Assembly: GCA_910589415.1 (NCBI GenBank)
Contig: OU342634.1
Coordinates: forward strand, 21,077,144-21,141,143
Origin: Malachius bipustulatus
Lineage: Eukaryota > Arthropoda > Insecta > Coleoptera > Melyridae
DNA length: 64,000 bases
Direction: 5' to 3'
Shown here piece by piece: positions 18,581-31,012 of the stretch. The stretch's first letter is position 1, and each line of letters opens with the position of its first letter. A program made the position numbers and the translations under genes. The notes under the pieces were generated by a model that searched no databases, was not told the origin of the DNA, and saw only the letters and a program-made list of their open reading frames with translations.

Positions 18581-21500
18581 CCTACTAAAAGCTGTCAAGT
18601 CAAGGATTTTTTTTTCACGTAACATTCTTATTTAGCAGCTAAGTGGTGAGAAAGTTTATCAAGCATTTTTAATTACTAATATTTACTCTTACTACCAGCA
18701 ATTAAATATATATATTGAGACTGTAAGAAGTTCATATTTTCAATATTCGATTAATTCACTCCCGGAAAAAATACTTGTATTTCGAAAACGGATGCTCTGA
18801 TATAATAATTGTTTTGATATTCTTCATCTGGGTGTCCTCTAGAACACATTGCACTGTTGGTGCACCCTTTCCTGGGCAATCCTGTATATACTCACAGTAT
18901 AAAGTGTCCTCGAGTAGAAGCTCATTTTTAAAATTGAAATCAATGTTGGAAATTCTGCAATATAATGGAAATTATCTTCTGAAAATTCCGACAAAAAATA
19001 AAGATATAAAGATAAGTCGTATTCTTCCTAGAACGCTTTTTATTAAAATTACCAAAATCAATTTGAGGCAGAAACCGTAATCTGAAGGAAGCCAAGGAAT
19101 GCAGTCGAGAATTGATTAGTCTTTCCAAAATGTTTTTTGTTTCCCAAGTTCCAGGCAATTACTTATGTAAATAATGCCGCGAAACTAATTTGCATTTGGG
19201 GCTTAAAATAAAACATTAGTGTCGCGCACAAATAGATTGCAAGATCAAGGGAATAAGCGAGAGTCGAGAACTACAAACAATGCGGGTCCCCAGTCTGAGT
19301 TTCTGCCCTGAGCTTATGTCCTCCCGGGCTTAGACATAGTTGGAGGACATTCGGACAGCATGACAGCGACCACTTTCGGCTTCCAGTTGATCCGCAGCAG
19401 GATGAAAAGTTGCAACTAACTTCTAGCTGTTCTCTACTACTAGCCTTTGAAATTCTAGTCTGTAATTAATACACTTCAGATTTTTTTGTCGGGAGAGATA
19501 ATGAATACTCCAAACAAAGAGAACTTCATGAAATATAGGTAATTCTATGTTCATTTACTATTCCATTATTTCGTAAGAAACTAATATAAAGGGGAATGTA
19601 ATTTAGTACTTGGTACTTTACCTACTTTTTTAAGTAGCTACTTTACAAACAAAGCCAAATATCAACGCTCTAATGTGCATAATAATCATTATTTTTTTGT
19701 ACCCTAACGAAAATTTTGGATTTCAAGTCTAGTCAAAAAAATTAGGAGGCATATCATAGATTTTGTTTGACATCATATAGACTATAAATGAGCTTAAGGG
19801 ACGTAGAGAAATAGCATGCAAAATGCTTTGGTGAATTCTTTTAGAGATAAATGTTAAATGGATAATATTTTATGATGTTTAAGATTGACAAGCTGGTTCT
19901 GGTGCGATAATTACATTTCTAATACATTATATTGAATCATTTTCGATCAAATTGTGCAAAATTTTCAATTTGTGATTTTCACTAACTTGAATATTTTAAA
20001 ACTACGTTAAAAACAAAAAAGGCTTGACGAGGAAATATTTCGTGCTTGAGAAAGTGAATTTTTTTTTTCTATTTTCTTCTATTATTATCTCTTTCTCTGC
20101 GTTCTTTGTACACATTCATCAGTGAAATTTCAACAAGAATACTAAAGTACCTAAACATCATTAAATTTTTCAGTCCCCCTTCGTAATGCAGGAAAATAAA
20201 GTCATGAAAAATTCATATAGGCTTAGAAGTTGTTACAATATTGAAGACATTGATTAATTAAAAGTGTATGCAATTCATTTAATGAAATGTAAACTTGAAG
20301 TTTATGAATAATAATTTTTTCCATGAAAGTCGTTGTAATGGTAGCGTCCTGGAAGAACAAATGGAACGAAGTAGCTTTTGAGAATTTTAAATAAACTTAT
20401 TCGTCACAGGTAATTTGCATAAAAACTCCTAGAATGAATTAAAATTTTACATAGAATTTTATAGGAAAATAAATAAAAGAAGAGCGGCTCTAAATGTCAG
20501 GTTTCTTGCCCTACAAAATATCTTGGAAGATGTATGAAAGTAGATATGAAAAGAGAATTGCAGTATAAAGGAAACAAAGGCTACAAACCATCCCTCTTGA
20601 GACGCAGAACGTGAGGGTGAGAAATAATACATTAGTCGACCACGTTTGCACAACTCCTCCTATTGTTCTCTGAAAGATTTAATAAAAATCTACAGATGTA
20701 CACCATTTAATAAACTGCTCTGTTTGATTTATCTTATTAAACAGCCTGAAATTATTATTCAAATAAATATAGAATAGCGTTATCATAAGTTTTTCTTTTG
20801 CAAATTACTCTATCAATCCTATACACAGAGTGAGTTACTAAGGTTGATTTTTTTAAAGTTTTCTAATTTTACTCCTAATTGGAAATAATATTATGACTAA
20901 TTATATATACCCGTATCGTCAAAGCTTTACGACTCGACCAGGTCGGGTAATGGCGCTAAAATAATTAAATAAATGGTATGGAATTAGCCATTTTTTTTAC
21001 CCAAGATAAGAATGAGGTGGAGAATTGATTACGTAATTAATTAAAAAAAAACAATTTGTAATTTACTAGAGACACACATACATGCATATAAACATTTTTC
21101 GAGTCTATGAAGAGTCAAGGTTCTTATCGGCTGTGAGTTATTGATATTCTATTGTAAATTTGCGGTGTTTGTGAGATCAAAAATTCCATATTCATAAGTG
21201 AACATCTGCGCGTTATCGCATATAACTCCACTTATTAAAATTTAAAGCTTTCTTTCACACCGTATTCCAAAGATATTTTTATTTTATAGGTGCCTTTATT
21301 GACTCACATTTCAAACTTTTCTTACACAATTCTATACTATAAAGAGAATCTCTGCATAAAAAAGGAATGTCAGAAATTTCACACTTTCATTCATACCCAC
21401 TGAAAATCATGATTCTCATTGCAAAGTCATACTGACATGGATACCGATCCCTTTCAATTACAGGGTCACCATCAATTAATATGACGTCAGTTGATTTTGG

Positions 21501-22140
21501 CCAATGACGTTATGATAATATTTTTAAATTGAACTTCGCTACTTGTCATATATCGTGCAAAGACCGTTTTCAAAGTTTTCCTTAAAGCTTAATAACATGC
21601 GTGCATTCGTAAATTCAAAAATATTACAGCATGTTTTTTAAGACTACAGCCATTTTTTAAAGTAATAGGTAATCGAAAGTTTGAAAATGTCATGCTTAAC
21701 GTTTTTCATCACAAGTACGGGACTGCAATAAAAAAAAATATGATGACGTAATTTATTTAAAGTAAAGAATTTTAAACATATATAGAAAAGTTGTTTCGAA
21801 AAGAAATATAATTGATTTGGAATGTAAACTGCTGACGTATAAACAGGATAAACATTGCGTAGGATCATAAGGAACAAAATATGCTTTGTTTCCGAGATAA
21901 GCGTAAAAAAAACTCGTCATAAAAAAACCTTATCCACAAAACTCCAAGCCACACACAAGCTACAAAAACTCTTCATTCAAATATAAAAAAAGCTCCTAAA
22001 ACAAACTTCAAACACTGAATATAAAAAGGTCTTCAGCAATATTATAAATAGGTTAGATGATATTTTTATACGATCGCAATTGCTACAATTTTCCTTTAAA
22101 AATTTTACAATTACCCAAAAGTACTTTTTTGCTAAATCAT
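18581..22140. other. AT-rich stretch with one GC-richer island, no gene called
   Basis: Most of this is very AT-rich with no long frame. Positions 19255-19420 are noticeably richer in GC; on the minus strand they give a short open piece (LRINWKPKVVAVMLSECPPT), about 35 codons between stops, which I do not recognise. Confidence 0.4.
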
Positions 22141-22154
22141 TTCATAAAGTTGCC

Positions 22155-22580
22155 ATTTTGATTGTCATTTTAGTTTATTTTAGGCACGAGTGCCTAAAAC
22201 TGACATACTTTTAGGAACTTATGCTTAAAAGTGACATAAATGGCAATTAAAAGCAAGTTTTCGCGAATCTTGATGAAGCCTGTCACTTTGATAATAATGT
22301 CACAAAATAATACCAATCTCTAGAGTTCATAAATTTATGTTTCTTGTCGATTTAACAAAGAAGTCTGCGAAAGGAGTGTTCAAGTACTTTGACGATTGTC
22401 AAACTCGGTCTTCAGCCTCGTTTGACAGTTTTCTGTGCTTAAAACACTCCCATTTTGTAATTTGTATCACAAATTGCTATAAGTATTATAATCCTTCTGC
22501 CCATAATTATTGTCGGAAATGGAGCCACTTGACAGCGAAACGAATACTACTTGAAGGTTTCGGCTATAATGTCTAAGGAT
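22155..22580 (+). repeat. Dispersed repeat family, copy A
   Basis: The copy begins with the palindrome TAGGCACGAGTGCCTA (about 22181) and continues with GTGACATAAATGGCAATT, ACCAATCTCTAGAGTTCATA, TCGATTTAACAAA, AGGAGTGTTCAAG-ACTTTGACGATTGT and CTTAAAACACTCCCATTTTG. The same blocks appear in order, inverted, at 51660-52520. No protein is encoded. Confidence 0.7.
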
Positions 22581-22670
22581 AGTTAGTCGTGCCCTAAACC
22601 TTGAATGAATTTTTTGAACGTAATTGCAATAGGTGATGCGGTCAAATAGGTAAGGTGGAGTTTTATGGTC

Positions 22671-23100
22671 TTATAACATCATTTTATGGAACAAGCAGGC
22701 CACATGCAACAGGCGCCGCCTGCTCATATCAACCCAACGAACCTCATTGAGCTTGTGGGAAACATGATGCCACCTATGTATTCCATAGATAAAAGGGAAA
22801 CAAGAGTTTTGAAGCACCTGCACTCTAAGAATGTCTTGCCTCAACATGCTCGCCCCATAAACAGAGTCAAAGAAGTCAAATCTGGAGAGAGCAAGCGCAC
22901 TACAAACCGTTACCTTCATCATCCGGCTAATCAGATGTCTCTTAGAATAAAGCATTTTTAGCACTGGTCCCACAGGACTGTGATATGTGCGTTCTAAAAC
23001 CTAAATAGATAACTATCAATTACCACGCCCAAGCTCCGTGCATCCGCAGAAGCAGAAATCCGAAATCACCAACACGGACTTGGCGTCAGTATTGAAACAC
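22671..23100 (-). pseudogene. Non-LTR reverse transcriptase, C-terminal fragment
   Basis: On the minus strand the piece reads RSLGVVIDSYLRFRTHITV (with shifts, about 23060-22985), then SRFDFFDSVYGASMLRQDIL, VQVLQNSCFPFIYGIHRWHH and SRRRLLHVACLFHKM down to 22671. These are the thumb and post-thumb motifs (LGVVID, the Q-NSC-RFI-G box and the LH-A-C-FHK box) of Jockey/CR1-type reverse transcriptases. There is no palm in this piece. It is collinear on the minus strand with the palm fragment at 25.0-26.97 kb and could be the same element, disrupted by the tandem repeats between them. Confidence 0.75.
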
Positions 23101-23519
23101 TGTCTGGTGGCCCAAACAACAATAACTTGGTTTTGGCGGGATTAAAGCGAAGATAATGTTTCCGGGAGTACAATATAACACATTATCAATATCTTCATTT
23201 ATTCGAGCAATAGTCATCTGCATCCTGGGCGAAAGAAATATATATTTGTGATTTTTGTATGGTCTGCGTATAGAGATGACAAGAACAATATTTAAAACCT
23301 TCTTGCGCATCAATCGCAGAAATAGTGTATTTTTATGCGATTCAATTCTGAATATTTTCACCGCTTTTTAAATTGGCTTTCTGAAATTTTACATAGTCAG
23401 GTGATATTCGCGTAGTGGCTTACTGACAATTGCATTTCATTTCGTTTTAAACCGTGCATGCCTTAGAATGAATTTTAAAATTTAACAAAACAAAAAAATC
23501 ATTGGCAAAATTTAACAAT

Positions 23520-24960
23520 TTTGGCCCATTTTCTATGCCCGCCACTGGCTAACTTTACTTAAAAAACACTATTTTTTAGACTACCTTTTATAGAACGGAA
23601 AAAGTGAAAGGGGATGAGCTTTGAAAACCTAAAATTTTTAATTTTAGAGGAATAAACATAATATGTAAAAATATTCTAATATCTCCGCCATTTTTATTAT
23701 TTCTTTCTTGAAATCTTTGAATTTTAAAGTTTATTAGTATAGTTGTCTACTGGAAAAATTTTCGTTCAATTCCTTCAAAAATATGTTCATAAACAGTTAT
23801 AGAAATTCAGCCCTTTTTCCCTTCTCCTACCCACGCCACTGGCTTAATAATAAAAATATTGCAAATTTTATTGCAATATTTTAACTCAATATTTTATAAC
23901 TCAAATTTCAAATAATTTTCTTCCAGTAATGTTAATTTCGTTTAAAAGTTTTTGTTTCTAACTGGCTTATTTAGGGATTCATGATCTATCAATTTTTCCT
24001 AAAATTGAAAAGGCCGCCATTTTGGAACGGCTCTTCTGATTTAACTCAAATGCAGTACCATACGACTACTTGCAGTTATCTTACTACCAAAAAAATTTCA
24101 GCCCCCTAGATTGAAAACAGCGACCAGAAACCGTGCCTCGATACCCGTTTTTTTTTTGAAATTTGGAGAGACACGTTGTAAAAGTAGCGCAATTTAAGGT
24201 AAATGTTTTTTGTGAAAATCAAACGTCATCCCTAAGTTTCACAAAGGTAAAAAATTACGTTCATTAATCTTGAAAAATGAAGCTACTGGAACGTTCTTAA
24301 AATTTTAGAGAAATAAACATCATGTAAAAAAAAATCGAATATCTCGGCCATTTTTCTTACTCACTTCTTGAAATTTTTAAGTGTTAAAGGCTATTAGTAT
24401 AATTATCTACTGTAAAAATTTCAGTTCAATTGCTTCAAAAATGTGCTCATAAATTGTTAGGGAAATTTAGCCATTTTTACCACTTTCCTATCCACGCCAC
24501 TGGCTTATTAATAAAAGTAATGTAAATTTTGTTACATTAAATTAAATTTGAAACAATTTTCTTCAAACCCTGTTGATTTGGTTTCAAAGTTTTTTTCCAT
24601 CTTGCTCATACAGGGGTTCAAATATTAGCAAATTTTTCAAAAATTAAAATGACCGCCATTTTGAAACGGCTCGACCGATTTTGCTCAAGTACAATACCAG
24701 ACCAGTTTTTATAGATATCCTACTCCCACAAAAATTTCAGCCTCCTAGATTCAAAACTGCGACCTGAAATGAGATGACAAAAACCGGATACCTGGAATTT
24801 TGAAGGGACACCCTGTAAAAGTGATGGGACTTTTGGAAAGTTTTTCAACGAAAATCCAACGTCATTCCCAAATTTTACAAGGACCCAAAATTTCGTTCAC
24901 TAATCTTGAAAGATAAAGCCACAGGAGCGTTTTTAAAATCGAAATTTCGCGATTTTGGAG
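23520..24960. repeat. Tandem repeat, ~660-bp unit, about two copies plus partials
   Basis: TTTTAGAGGAATAAACATAA at about 23642 recurs as TTTTAGAGAAATAAACATCA at about 24304 and partially as TTTTGGAGAAATATAT at about 24953. Between them the order is conserved: an ATCTC-GCCATTTTT block, ATTAGTATA, CCACGCCACTGGCTTA, CGCCATTTTG-AACGGCTC, AAAATTTCAGCC-CCTAGATT and GAGACAC/GGGACACCCTGTAAAA-GT. A partial earlier unit ends with GCCCGCCACTGGCT at 23540. This is satellite-like; no protein is encoded. Confidence 0.8.
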
Positions 24961-24962
<2 letters not shown>

Positions 24963-25007
<45 letters not shown>

Positions 25008-25020
25008 TATATATATATAT
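24963..25020. repeat. (AT)n microsatellite
   Basis: About 58 bases of alternating A and T with one interruption near 25003. It abuts the end of the 660-bp tandem array. Confidence 0.95.
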
Positions 25021-25021
25021 C

Positions 25022-26969
25022 GTGGGCAGGTGAATTTTGGAAAACTACTTTTTCGTGATCTGGGGGTCATGATCGATGGACATTTGATGAGTTTGGGTGA
25101 TTTTCGAAAAGTGATGTCGTCCTCAATAGTGTATTTTTTGTTAAAAAATACACTAAAACACTTTTCCAAGGAAAACGTATACAATGAGTACAGAAGAGGA
25201 CCCATACTCGATCACTAGAGAACGGATTATAGGCAAAGTGCCTATCTGTGCCTTTTTTGCCTATTTGAGTATCTGGTGCTTATTTTCACAAAAATGCCTA
25301 TTCTTGCCTATTCAAATAAATTTAAATTTATCCACCTCAAAATACATTTCATACTAATAATTATTATTAACTTTGAAAGAATATTTGAAAATTTTACTAC
25401 CCCTCTTGAGATAATTTATTATAGGTCCTAAGTCAATAGCTATAATCCCTTATAGAAATAATAACTGACCTGGACAACTGTGGTCCGAGCTTTGTAGCAA
25501 AATGCTAAGTGTAATATGTAACGGAACCACCCAGGGCCCGTTGCTCTTTCGCAAAAGCCACTGTGATCGTCTAGGTTTTCGAATTTCTCCCTAATAGGAC
25601 CGCTGTGATTTCTTTCGTTGTGTTTACCGTTGTGCTCACGTAGTTACCCCTGCTCGTTGATTGAGGAATGCCAGGATTACTATGGCCGAAACGGATACGC
25701 AAAAGAACCTATTGTGACTCATTGTATCTCGATTGATTGGGATTTATTTCGGAAAAGCGGGGAAATTTACTGAGACTTGCTGTCAACGGTGGACTTCCTA
25801 TCAGATGTCTAAAAGCGAATGATGAGCGAGAGAATTCGTTTGCAGAAGCGTAAAATGGTGAAGGGCGAGAGGGGCTGCGATTTTGCATAGAGAGTATAAA
25901 ACAATGGAAAGCGAATGATGGATCCCTTTCATGCATTTTTCAAACTCCAATCCATTTCGGATTCCACTCTTTTGCACACCTGTGCTTTCTTATTACTTCG
26001 TTTTGCTTTTGTTTCATTTCTTTGATTTCATTTCAAGCAACAGCTTGAATTAATTAAAGAATATAACCATGTTGATTACAGACTACCCGGGATATGGCGG
26101 AAGTGTCTGTTTGATTACCTATTCAATAATTTTCTTTGCCTCGATTGCGCGTGGCTGCTTTTTGATTTCCTAACAATTTTACCTTTCGGTAATTACGCAC
26201 CTATTCCTGCACTGTTTGCTTTTTCGGTTTGGGTTGATTTAACGAGGGAGATGGAAATAATTTAATTCCTTATCGTCCTACCTAGGTGCGATCCATTTCA
26301 ATATTTGTAATTGTTTTATTTATCAAACAACGTGCTTGATGTAAAACAAAATCTTAGGAAAATTGCTGTAAATTTTTGGAAATCGGCAGGAATTTTTAAG
26401 GCACATATAAACGTAAATTTCTGTTATTCATTTTTTCTCTGTAGTGAAAATTTGGTAGTATAAAATTTGCCTATTTTATTGCCTATTTGGTTCAAGTTTA
26501 AGCCTTTTTATGCCAAAAAATGTGCCTATAAAGGCGCCTATTTTGAATTTTTTCTTTGCCTATAATCCGTTCTCTATCGATCACTATGGCACTCCATAAA
26601 GAACACACCTTACACTCGACTCGACTCCAAATGATCCATACGGACAAGCTGCTTTCTATTGGAAAGATAGTTCCCCAGCAACTCACAGGCTGGCATACCC
26701 ATTCGGACATGAAAATGATGCTATACTACAAGAATATAATGAGGTCGGAAGCTAAACTGCAGCGGCGAAAGCACATCATTTGATTATAAAATAAAAAATA
26801 TGTTCTCAGTTGTTTGTACATAACCTTCTCAATTAGCTTAGAGAATACAGTCAAAATACTAACAGGATGTATCACCGAATTGGTTTGGGGAACTATAGAC
26901 TTAGGCAGAGGCAGCACAACAGCTGACTTCCAAATATCAGCGAAGATCGATTTCTCAAAACACATATTT
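25022..26969 (-). pseudogene. Non-LTR reverse transcriptase, palm fragment split by hAT
   Basis: On the minus strand 26969-26585 reads FEKSIFADIWKSAVVLPLPK, HPVSILTVFSKLIEKVMYKQ and LLYGVP-like residues. Across the hAT element the frame resumes as MGPLLYSLYTFSLEK, completing the GVPQGS-LGPLLYSLYT box, in which the Q and G codons have become TAG and TGA. A further DDITF remnant may be the catalytic box. The reading frame is restored exactly when the hAT element and one 8-bp duplication are removed. The clade is Jockey/CR1-like. Downstream of about 25150 the match fades, and 25129-25155 is a small perfect palindrome. Confidence 0.75.
25216..26576. mobile_element. Non-autonomous hAT-like element
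   Basis: The ends are inverted: TAGAGAACGGATTATAGGCA at 25216 and its complement at 26576, matching for about 23 bases (through CAAAG). Subterminal GCCTAT repeats crowd both ends. The flanks carry an identical 8-bp duplication, TCGATCAC, at 25208-25215 and 26577-26584. An 8-bp duplication with a TAGAG terminus fits the hAT superfamily (P elements also make 8-bp duplications). The 1,361-bp interior has no transposase frame, so it would depend on a transposase made elsewhere. Confidence 0.88.
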
Positions 26970-26973
26970 ATTA

Positions 26974-28345
26974 TACAGGATGTCCCGTAATTAGCGTGCA
27001 ATACTGAAACAGCAGATTCTATTTTCAAAAATATGAAAAAAAAGTTCCCATAAAAATAGGTCGAGAAATACTTCCTAAGGGGGCTACAGCCCCCGAAAGG
27101 GTAGCCCATGAAGATGGTTTTTATTTAATATCTCCGAACCCGTTCAAGATAAAAAAGTGAAAGTTTGGGAATTTATCAAACTTTTTATGGCCAATAAGAT
27201 GCAATCACAACAATTTTAAAATTTCCATTAGGGGTGGGGGGGGGGGGGCAGGTAGGTGAAGAGTGAGGTTAAAACCACCTTAACTTTTTTGTACGTACCT
27301 CGTGCCAGGATTTGATATCAGATTATGAAATGTTGAAGTTTTTTGCACAAAACAGGCAAGTCTTGTTGAATTTCGATAATATGCACAGTTTTCGCTTAAA
27401 ATCGATTTGAAAATTCCCTTACATGGCATAAAAATTCATAATAAAACACAACTAGAGAAAAAGTTTCAGGTCAGTTTTTTTTACGTGAGCAACTGCTCAA
27501 AATGATTTTCATTTTGTTCAATACATTATCGGGCCCGACGACTCAGAGCTCGAGAACTCTCAAAATTTGGAATCGGTTCCTTTTAATTTCATTGGCAGCT
27601 ACATTTTTAGATTCCCCCAAAAATAAAAGTCTAGAGGGTTTAAGTCGGGAGATCGGGCTGGGAAAGCTATGGACCCGTTACGACCGATTCACCGATCGGG
27701 AAAGTTGTCATTCAGCCATTGCCTGGCATTTTGCACATAATGAGCTGGCGCCCCATCATGCTGATACCACATCATGTTTTTCAAATTCAAAGGTGATTGG
27801 GGAGTTCAATTTGACCAATTAGTTGATCTCCTATTATTCTAGCCCATAAGTTCACCGAAAATCCACGTGGAAGCTTTTCAGTCGTACTAATCGCGCAATT
27901 TCGTCGGCCCAAAAAATTTCAACCTTGATGAAACAAAAAATTTGATTCCTATGATGAGGTCTCCCCTGACCGCGAGCACGTCTAAAATTGCCATTTTCCG
28001 TTAAACGTTGACGTATGCGGGTGAACATTTGACGTGTAGGAGCTCTTCGGTTTGGAAATGGTCGTCGGTATTCATGCTCAGCCGCCAGAGGACGACCATT
28101 GCAGAATCCATACACGAAGTGCATGTCAGCCAGCTCTTGGTTAGCGAAATATTCAATTTTTACAAAACAGTACTCAATAAATTTTCTTTTTCTTCTACTT
28201 AATTAGTGTAAACGCAATTTTCAAAGAACCTGTCACTTATTATTACATCCCGTGATCCATGGCTACGTTGAATATTTTTCTCTGGTTGTGTTTGATTATG
28301 AATTTTTATGCCATGTAAGGTAATTTTCAAATCGATTTGATAATT
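26974..28345 (-). mobile_element. Mariner-like element relic with long inverted repeats
   Basis: The left end TACAGGATGTCCCGTAATTA at 26974 is preceded by TA. An inner inverted repeat is plain: 27395-27465 (AAAATCGATTTGAAAATTCC, then TTACATGGCATAAAAATTCA) is the complement of 28264-28340. The outer right arm, some 400 bp, is missing, so the element is truncated near 28345. A broken transposase lies between the arms on the minus strand. The TA flank and the terminus resemble those of the foldback elements at 35.3, 36.7, 45.2 and 50.4 kb. Confidence 0.78.
27590..28155 (-). pseudogene. Mariner-like DDE transposase, internally deleted
   Basis: Read from 28155 downward, the N-terminus is YFANQELADMHFVYGFCNG, then EYRRPFPNRRAPTRQMFTRI and RARGQGRP, a DUF4817-like helix-turn-helix DNA-binding segment. 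The stretch with the first catalytic Asp is deleted. After shifts, FSVNLWARIIGDQLIGQIE leads to MMWYQHDGAPAHY (second Asp) and ARSPDLNPLDFYFWGN (third Asp). Counting residues from QHD to PLD, across one internal TGA that replaces Trp, gives 41 between them, i.e. DD41D spacing. That spacing is known in some mariner-like families such as rosa. It cannot make an active enzyme. Confidence 0.8.
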
Positions 28346-28769
28346 TAGAATACAGATACAGCAAACGAAGATCAATGTCATTCCAGTCTTTTGAATTGGT
28401 TTTGATAGTGAAAAGAGCATCTCGAACAATGTCCGATGACTCGATATTGAAATTTGAAGTCTTGGTAGACCGGAAGATCTTTCGTTCCGATAATGACTAT
28501 AGTCAATCAGGTTGAGAATCTGCCCAAGTAGAATTCATTCAAAGCATCTGGGTCTCTCAAATCTACAGGTATCTCACTCTGCTCCTTAGTCCCAATTGTC
28601 GCCCAGACCGATCTCATGTCTCCTCGCTGAAGGCACAAACCAATGTAGTTCCTCTTTTGAATCCTACACAAACTTGTCACACGATTACGTAGAATTTTAT
28701 AACTAACAAAATCTTTGTGAGCTTTGTGAGCTCTTTACCATTTACAAGTATTTGACAAGTACCTACTGT

Positions 28770-28960
28770 TTTACACACGCAATGCCTAAAAGACTAAAAG
28801 ACGCACAAGTCAGACGCACAAGTGCGTCTTTTATTCACTGCATGGTGCCTCAAGAATGTCATTTCTAAACTAAAATGACAGTCTAAATGACAACCTTATG
28901 AAACAAGTTAACAAAAAATAATAAACAGAACGCAACGTGAAAGATGACTACATAAAATTT
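28770..28960 (+). repeat. Dispersed repeat family, copy C (partial)
   Basis: The piece contains the palindrome GACGCACAAGTGCGTC (about 28812-28827) followed by TTTTATTCA, AATGTCATTTCTAAACTAA and an ACAACCTTATGA block. These match 52490-52640 of copy B. The left half of the family is missing here. Confidence 0.6.
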
Positions 28961-30770
28961 ATCATCTTAATTACGAAGTTACTTGAAATTCTTAGCCTAA
29001 TATGATGCATGCAGACCAGGAATTTACGACAAACTGTGTTTTACCTAGGGAACTTCCTTACTTTTAAGAGTAAAACTACTGAGAACAATTGCAAGCATAC
29101 AGAATTATTGACTGGAATGTTTTCTCCTAGTCGTCAGTAAACACTAAACAGTCTCTTATACTCAATAACTACTCTGCCACAAATAAATGATAAATATATT
29201 CCATTTTAGATGAAAAGGGTAGCATTATACTCTAACAATAAAATTCTGACAACTGTTTAATGCTGACCTAGATTCCGTAAATCTAATATTACCGAACAGA
29301 CGAACAGATATTAGCATAAATGTCAGCTTTGACAGAATATTTTAACGCATGCATATTTGATGGTAAATTTATTATTAGCATCAAAAAATATCATCGCAAT
29401 GATGTGTTCCACATATTTTGAACTCGCGGTTTTCAATTATTGAAGACCTAAAGTGAAACTGCCATCAAACCTCGTTTCAGAGTGATGTAATTCAATGAAA
29501 TTTCTGTCACAAATCACACGAAATACCTTTAATAGTAAATATTTTATACAGAGAGGAAAGAATCACTTTTTTTCGCAACGAGAACACAATTCTCCGCGAA
29601 TCTTGTTCTTGTTGTGTAGAAAAAACTTTTCTGATTTCGAAAATAAATTTATTCCAGTCGTACGTAAAAAATTCAATGGTGAATATGTAAAGGTAATAAC
29701 AGTCGTCTCCAGAACTGTTCTCTCGCTACGGAACTAAAATTTAGAAATTTTGGCGTAAGATGAGTAAGGATTTTGTGTTGCTCATTAGTCCGCGCATGTG
29801 AAAAGTTAATCTTAATTCCCAATATGGGGTAGGTGTATAAATTTGCAGTTATTTATGAAGCGGCTAACCAAAGGGTATTACTGCTGTCGAAAGCAAACTT
29901 GCACTTGATTTATTGCTTTCTATCCCTAATTTCACCAACTACATCTAACTTAACTCTTGGGAAGTTTATAAACTGACTGTTACCGTTCGATATGATCGCT
30001 TCTGCACCTGTCATATACAGGGCGATGAAAAATTAAGCTTCATTTATTACAATCATAAACCTAATCAACCAATAATCTCTTAATTGTATCTATTTTGCAC
30101 GTTGATACGTATAGATCAACCACCTATAGATCTTCAGTAACTTATTCCATATTATATGCAGACGGAGAAGTATAATTTTCTTTTAAGGTGTACAATATGC
30201 CTAGCGAGCTATATTCGGTAATACCGCACAACTTAATCAAAGTACAAAGCAGATTTTTTTTCTGCAACGGGCTAAAAGTTTGACCTTTTTTCCCCGTTGA
30301 CAGGTAGAAAAATGCCTCATTATATGAGCTGCATCTTATCGGGGAAAAAAATTAATTAGCAGGGAAATAAATGAGTACTTATTTCCCCGAAATGGCGGCT
30401 TAGGTATAGCTACTATTAACACTCAGATATCATTAAATTTATATCAAATACGTAAAGGAAAGTAACCTTATTATCCAAATGGCAATTATTAAGGGAATTT
30501 TCATAATAATCACTATTCATATTATTAAATTCACTCATCGAAAACTAACTTGCAATCTTTGCAAAACTGTCTTCAATTTTAATTACATTAATATGACGTT
30601 TATGTAATAATTAAATCGTTTCGTTACCCAGGCAACGTCAATTACGATAAAAGACAGTTTGAAAATCCAAGTTTAACATAAATCATTTTTCCGACATAAT
30701 TTTCAGTTATCTAACTACGTTTTTCGACATTCTAACACTGATATTTCTTCTCGCAGAAAAAAATTGTATA
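28961..30770. other. AT-rich stretch, no gene seen
   Basis: Open frames are short and low in complexity. No TIRs or tandem repeats were found by eye. Confidence 0.4.
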
Positions 30771-30776
30771 TTACAC

Positions 30777-30882
30777 ACAAGAAAAAAGTGCGATGTTAGC
30801 TCTCGATGTGTTTGTCCCCTCCGCTAAACGCGTCAGGGACGAAATCACATCTCGAGCTAAAATCTATCACTTTTTTCTCTTG
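30777..30882. repeat. Compact 106-bp hairpin (mini-MITE or structured RNA)
   Basis: ACAAGAAAAAAGTG at the left faces CACTTTTTTCTCTTGT at the right. Inside these, TTAGCTCTCGATGTG faces CACATCTCGAGCTAA, and GTCCCCT faces AGGGAC around a CG-rich loop (CCGCTAAACGCG). The stem is almost continuous with a few mismatches. There is no coding capacity. It could be a very small MITE or a source of a folded transcript. Confidence 0.7.
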
Positions 30883-31012
30883 TATAATAAATAACTATTA
30901 TTATTTTTATTATTTTTCAAAGGAGTTTTTTGCTGTAAAATGCAAGAAGCTGGGATCAGATATTTTATTTATCTTTCTTTATCTACCAAGGAAGAAAATT
31001 AGGTAAGTGTAG

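Noticed and set aside
18775..19158. 101-codon plus-strand frame and minus-strand shadow
   Set aside because: Lys/Ile-rich sequence typical of chance frames in AT-rich DNA; no domain.
19255..19420. GC-richer island with a short minus-strand open piece
   Set aside because: Only about 35 codons between stops and no splice support; noted but not called as a gene.
24955..25218. 87-codon plus-strand frame with an LGVMIDG string
   Set aside because: Begins in the AT microsatellite; the LGVMID match to RT thumbs lies opposite to the better-supported minus-strand palm motif and is probably chance.
27060..27090. GGGGGCTACAGCCCCC hairpin as a transcription terminator
   Set aside because: Bacterial-type terminators do not apply here; it lies inside the long TIR of a mariner-like element.
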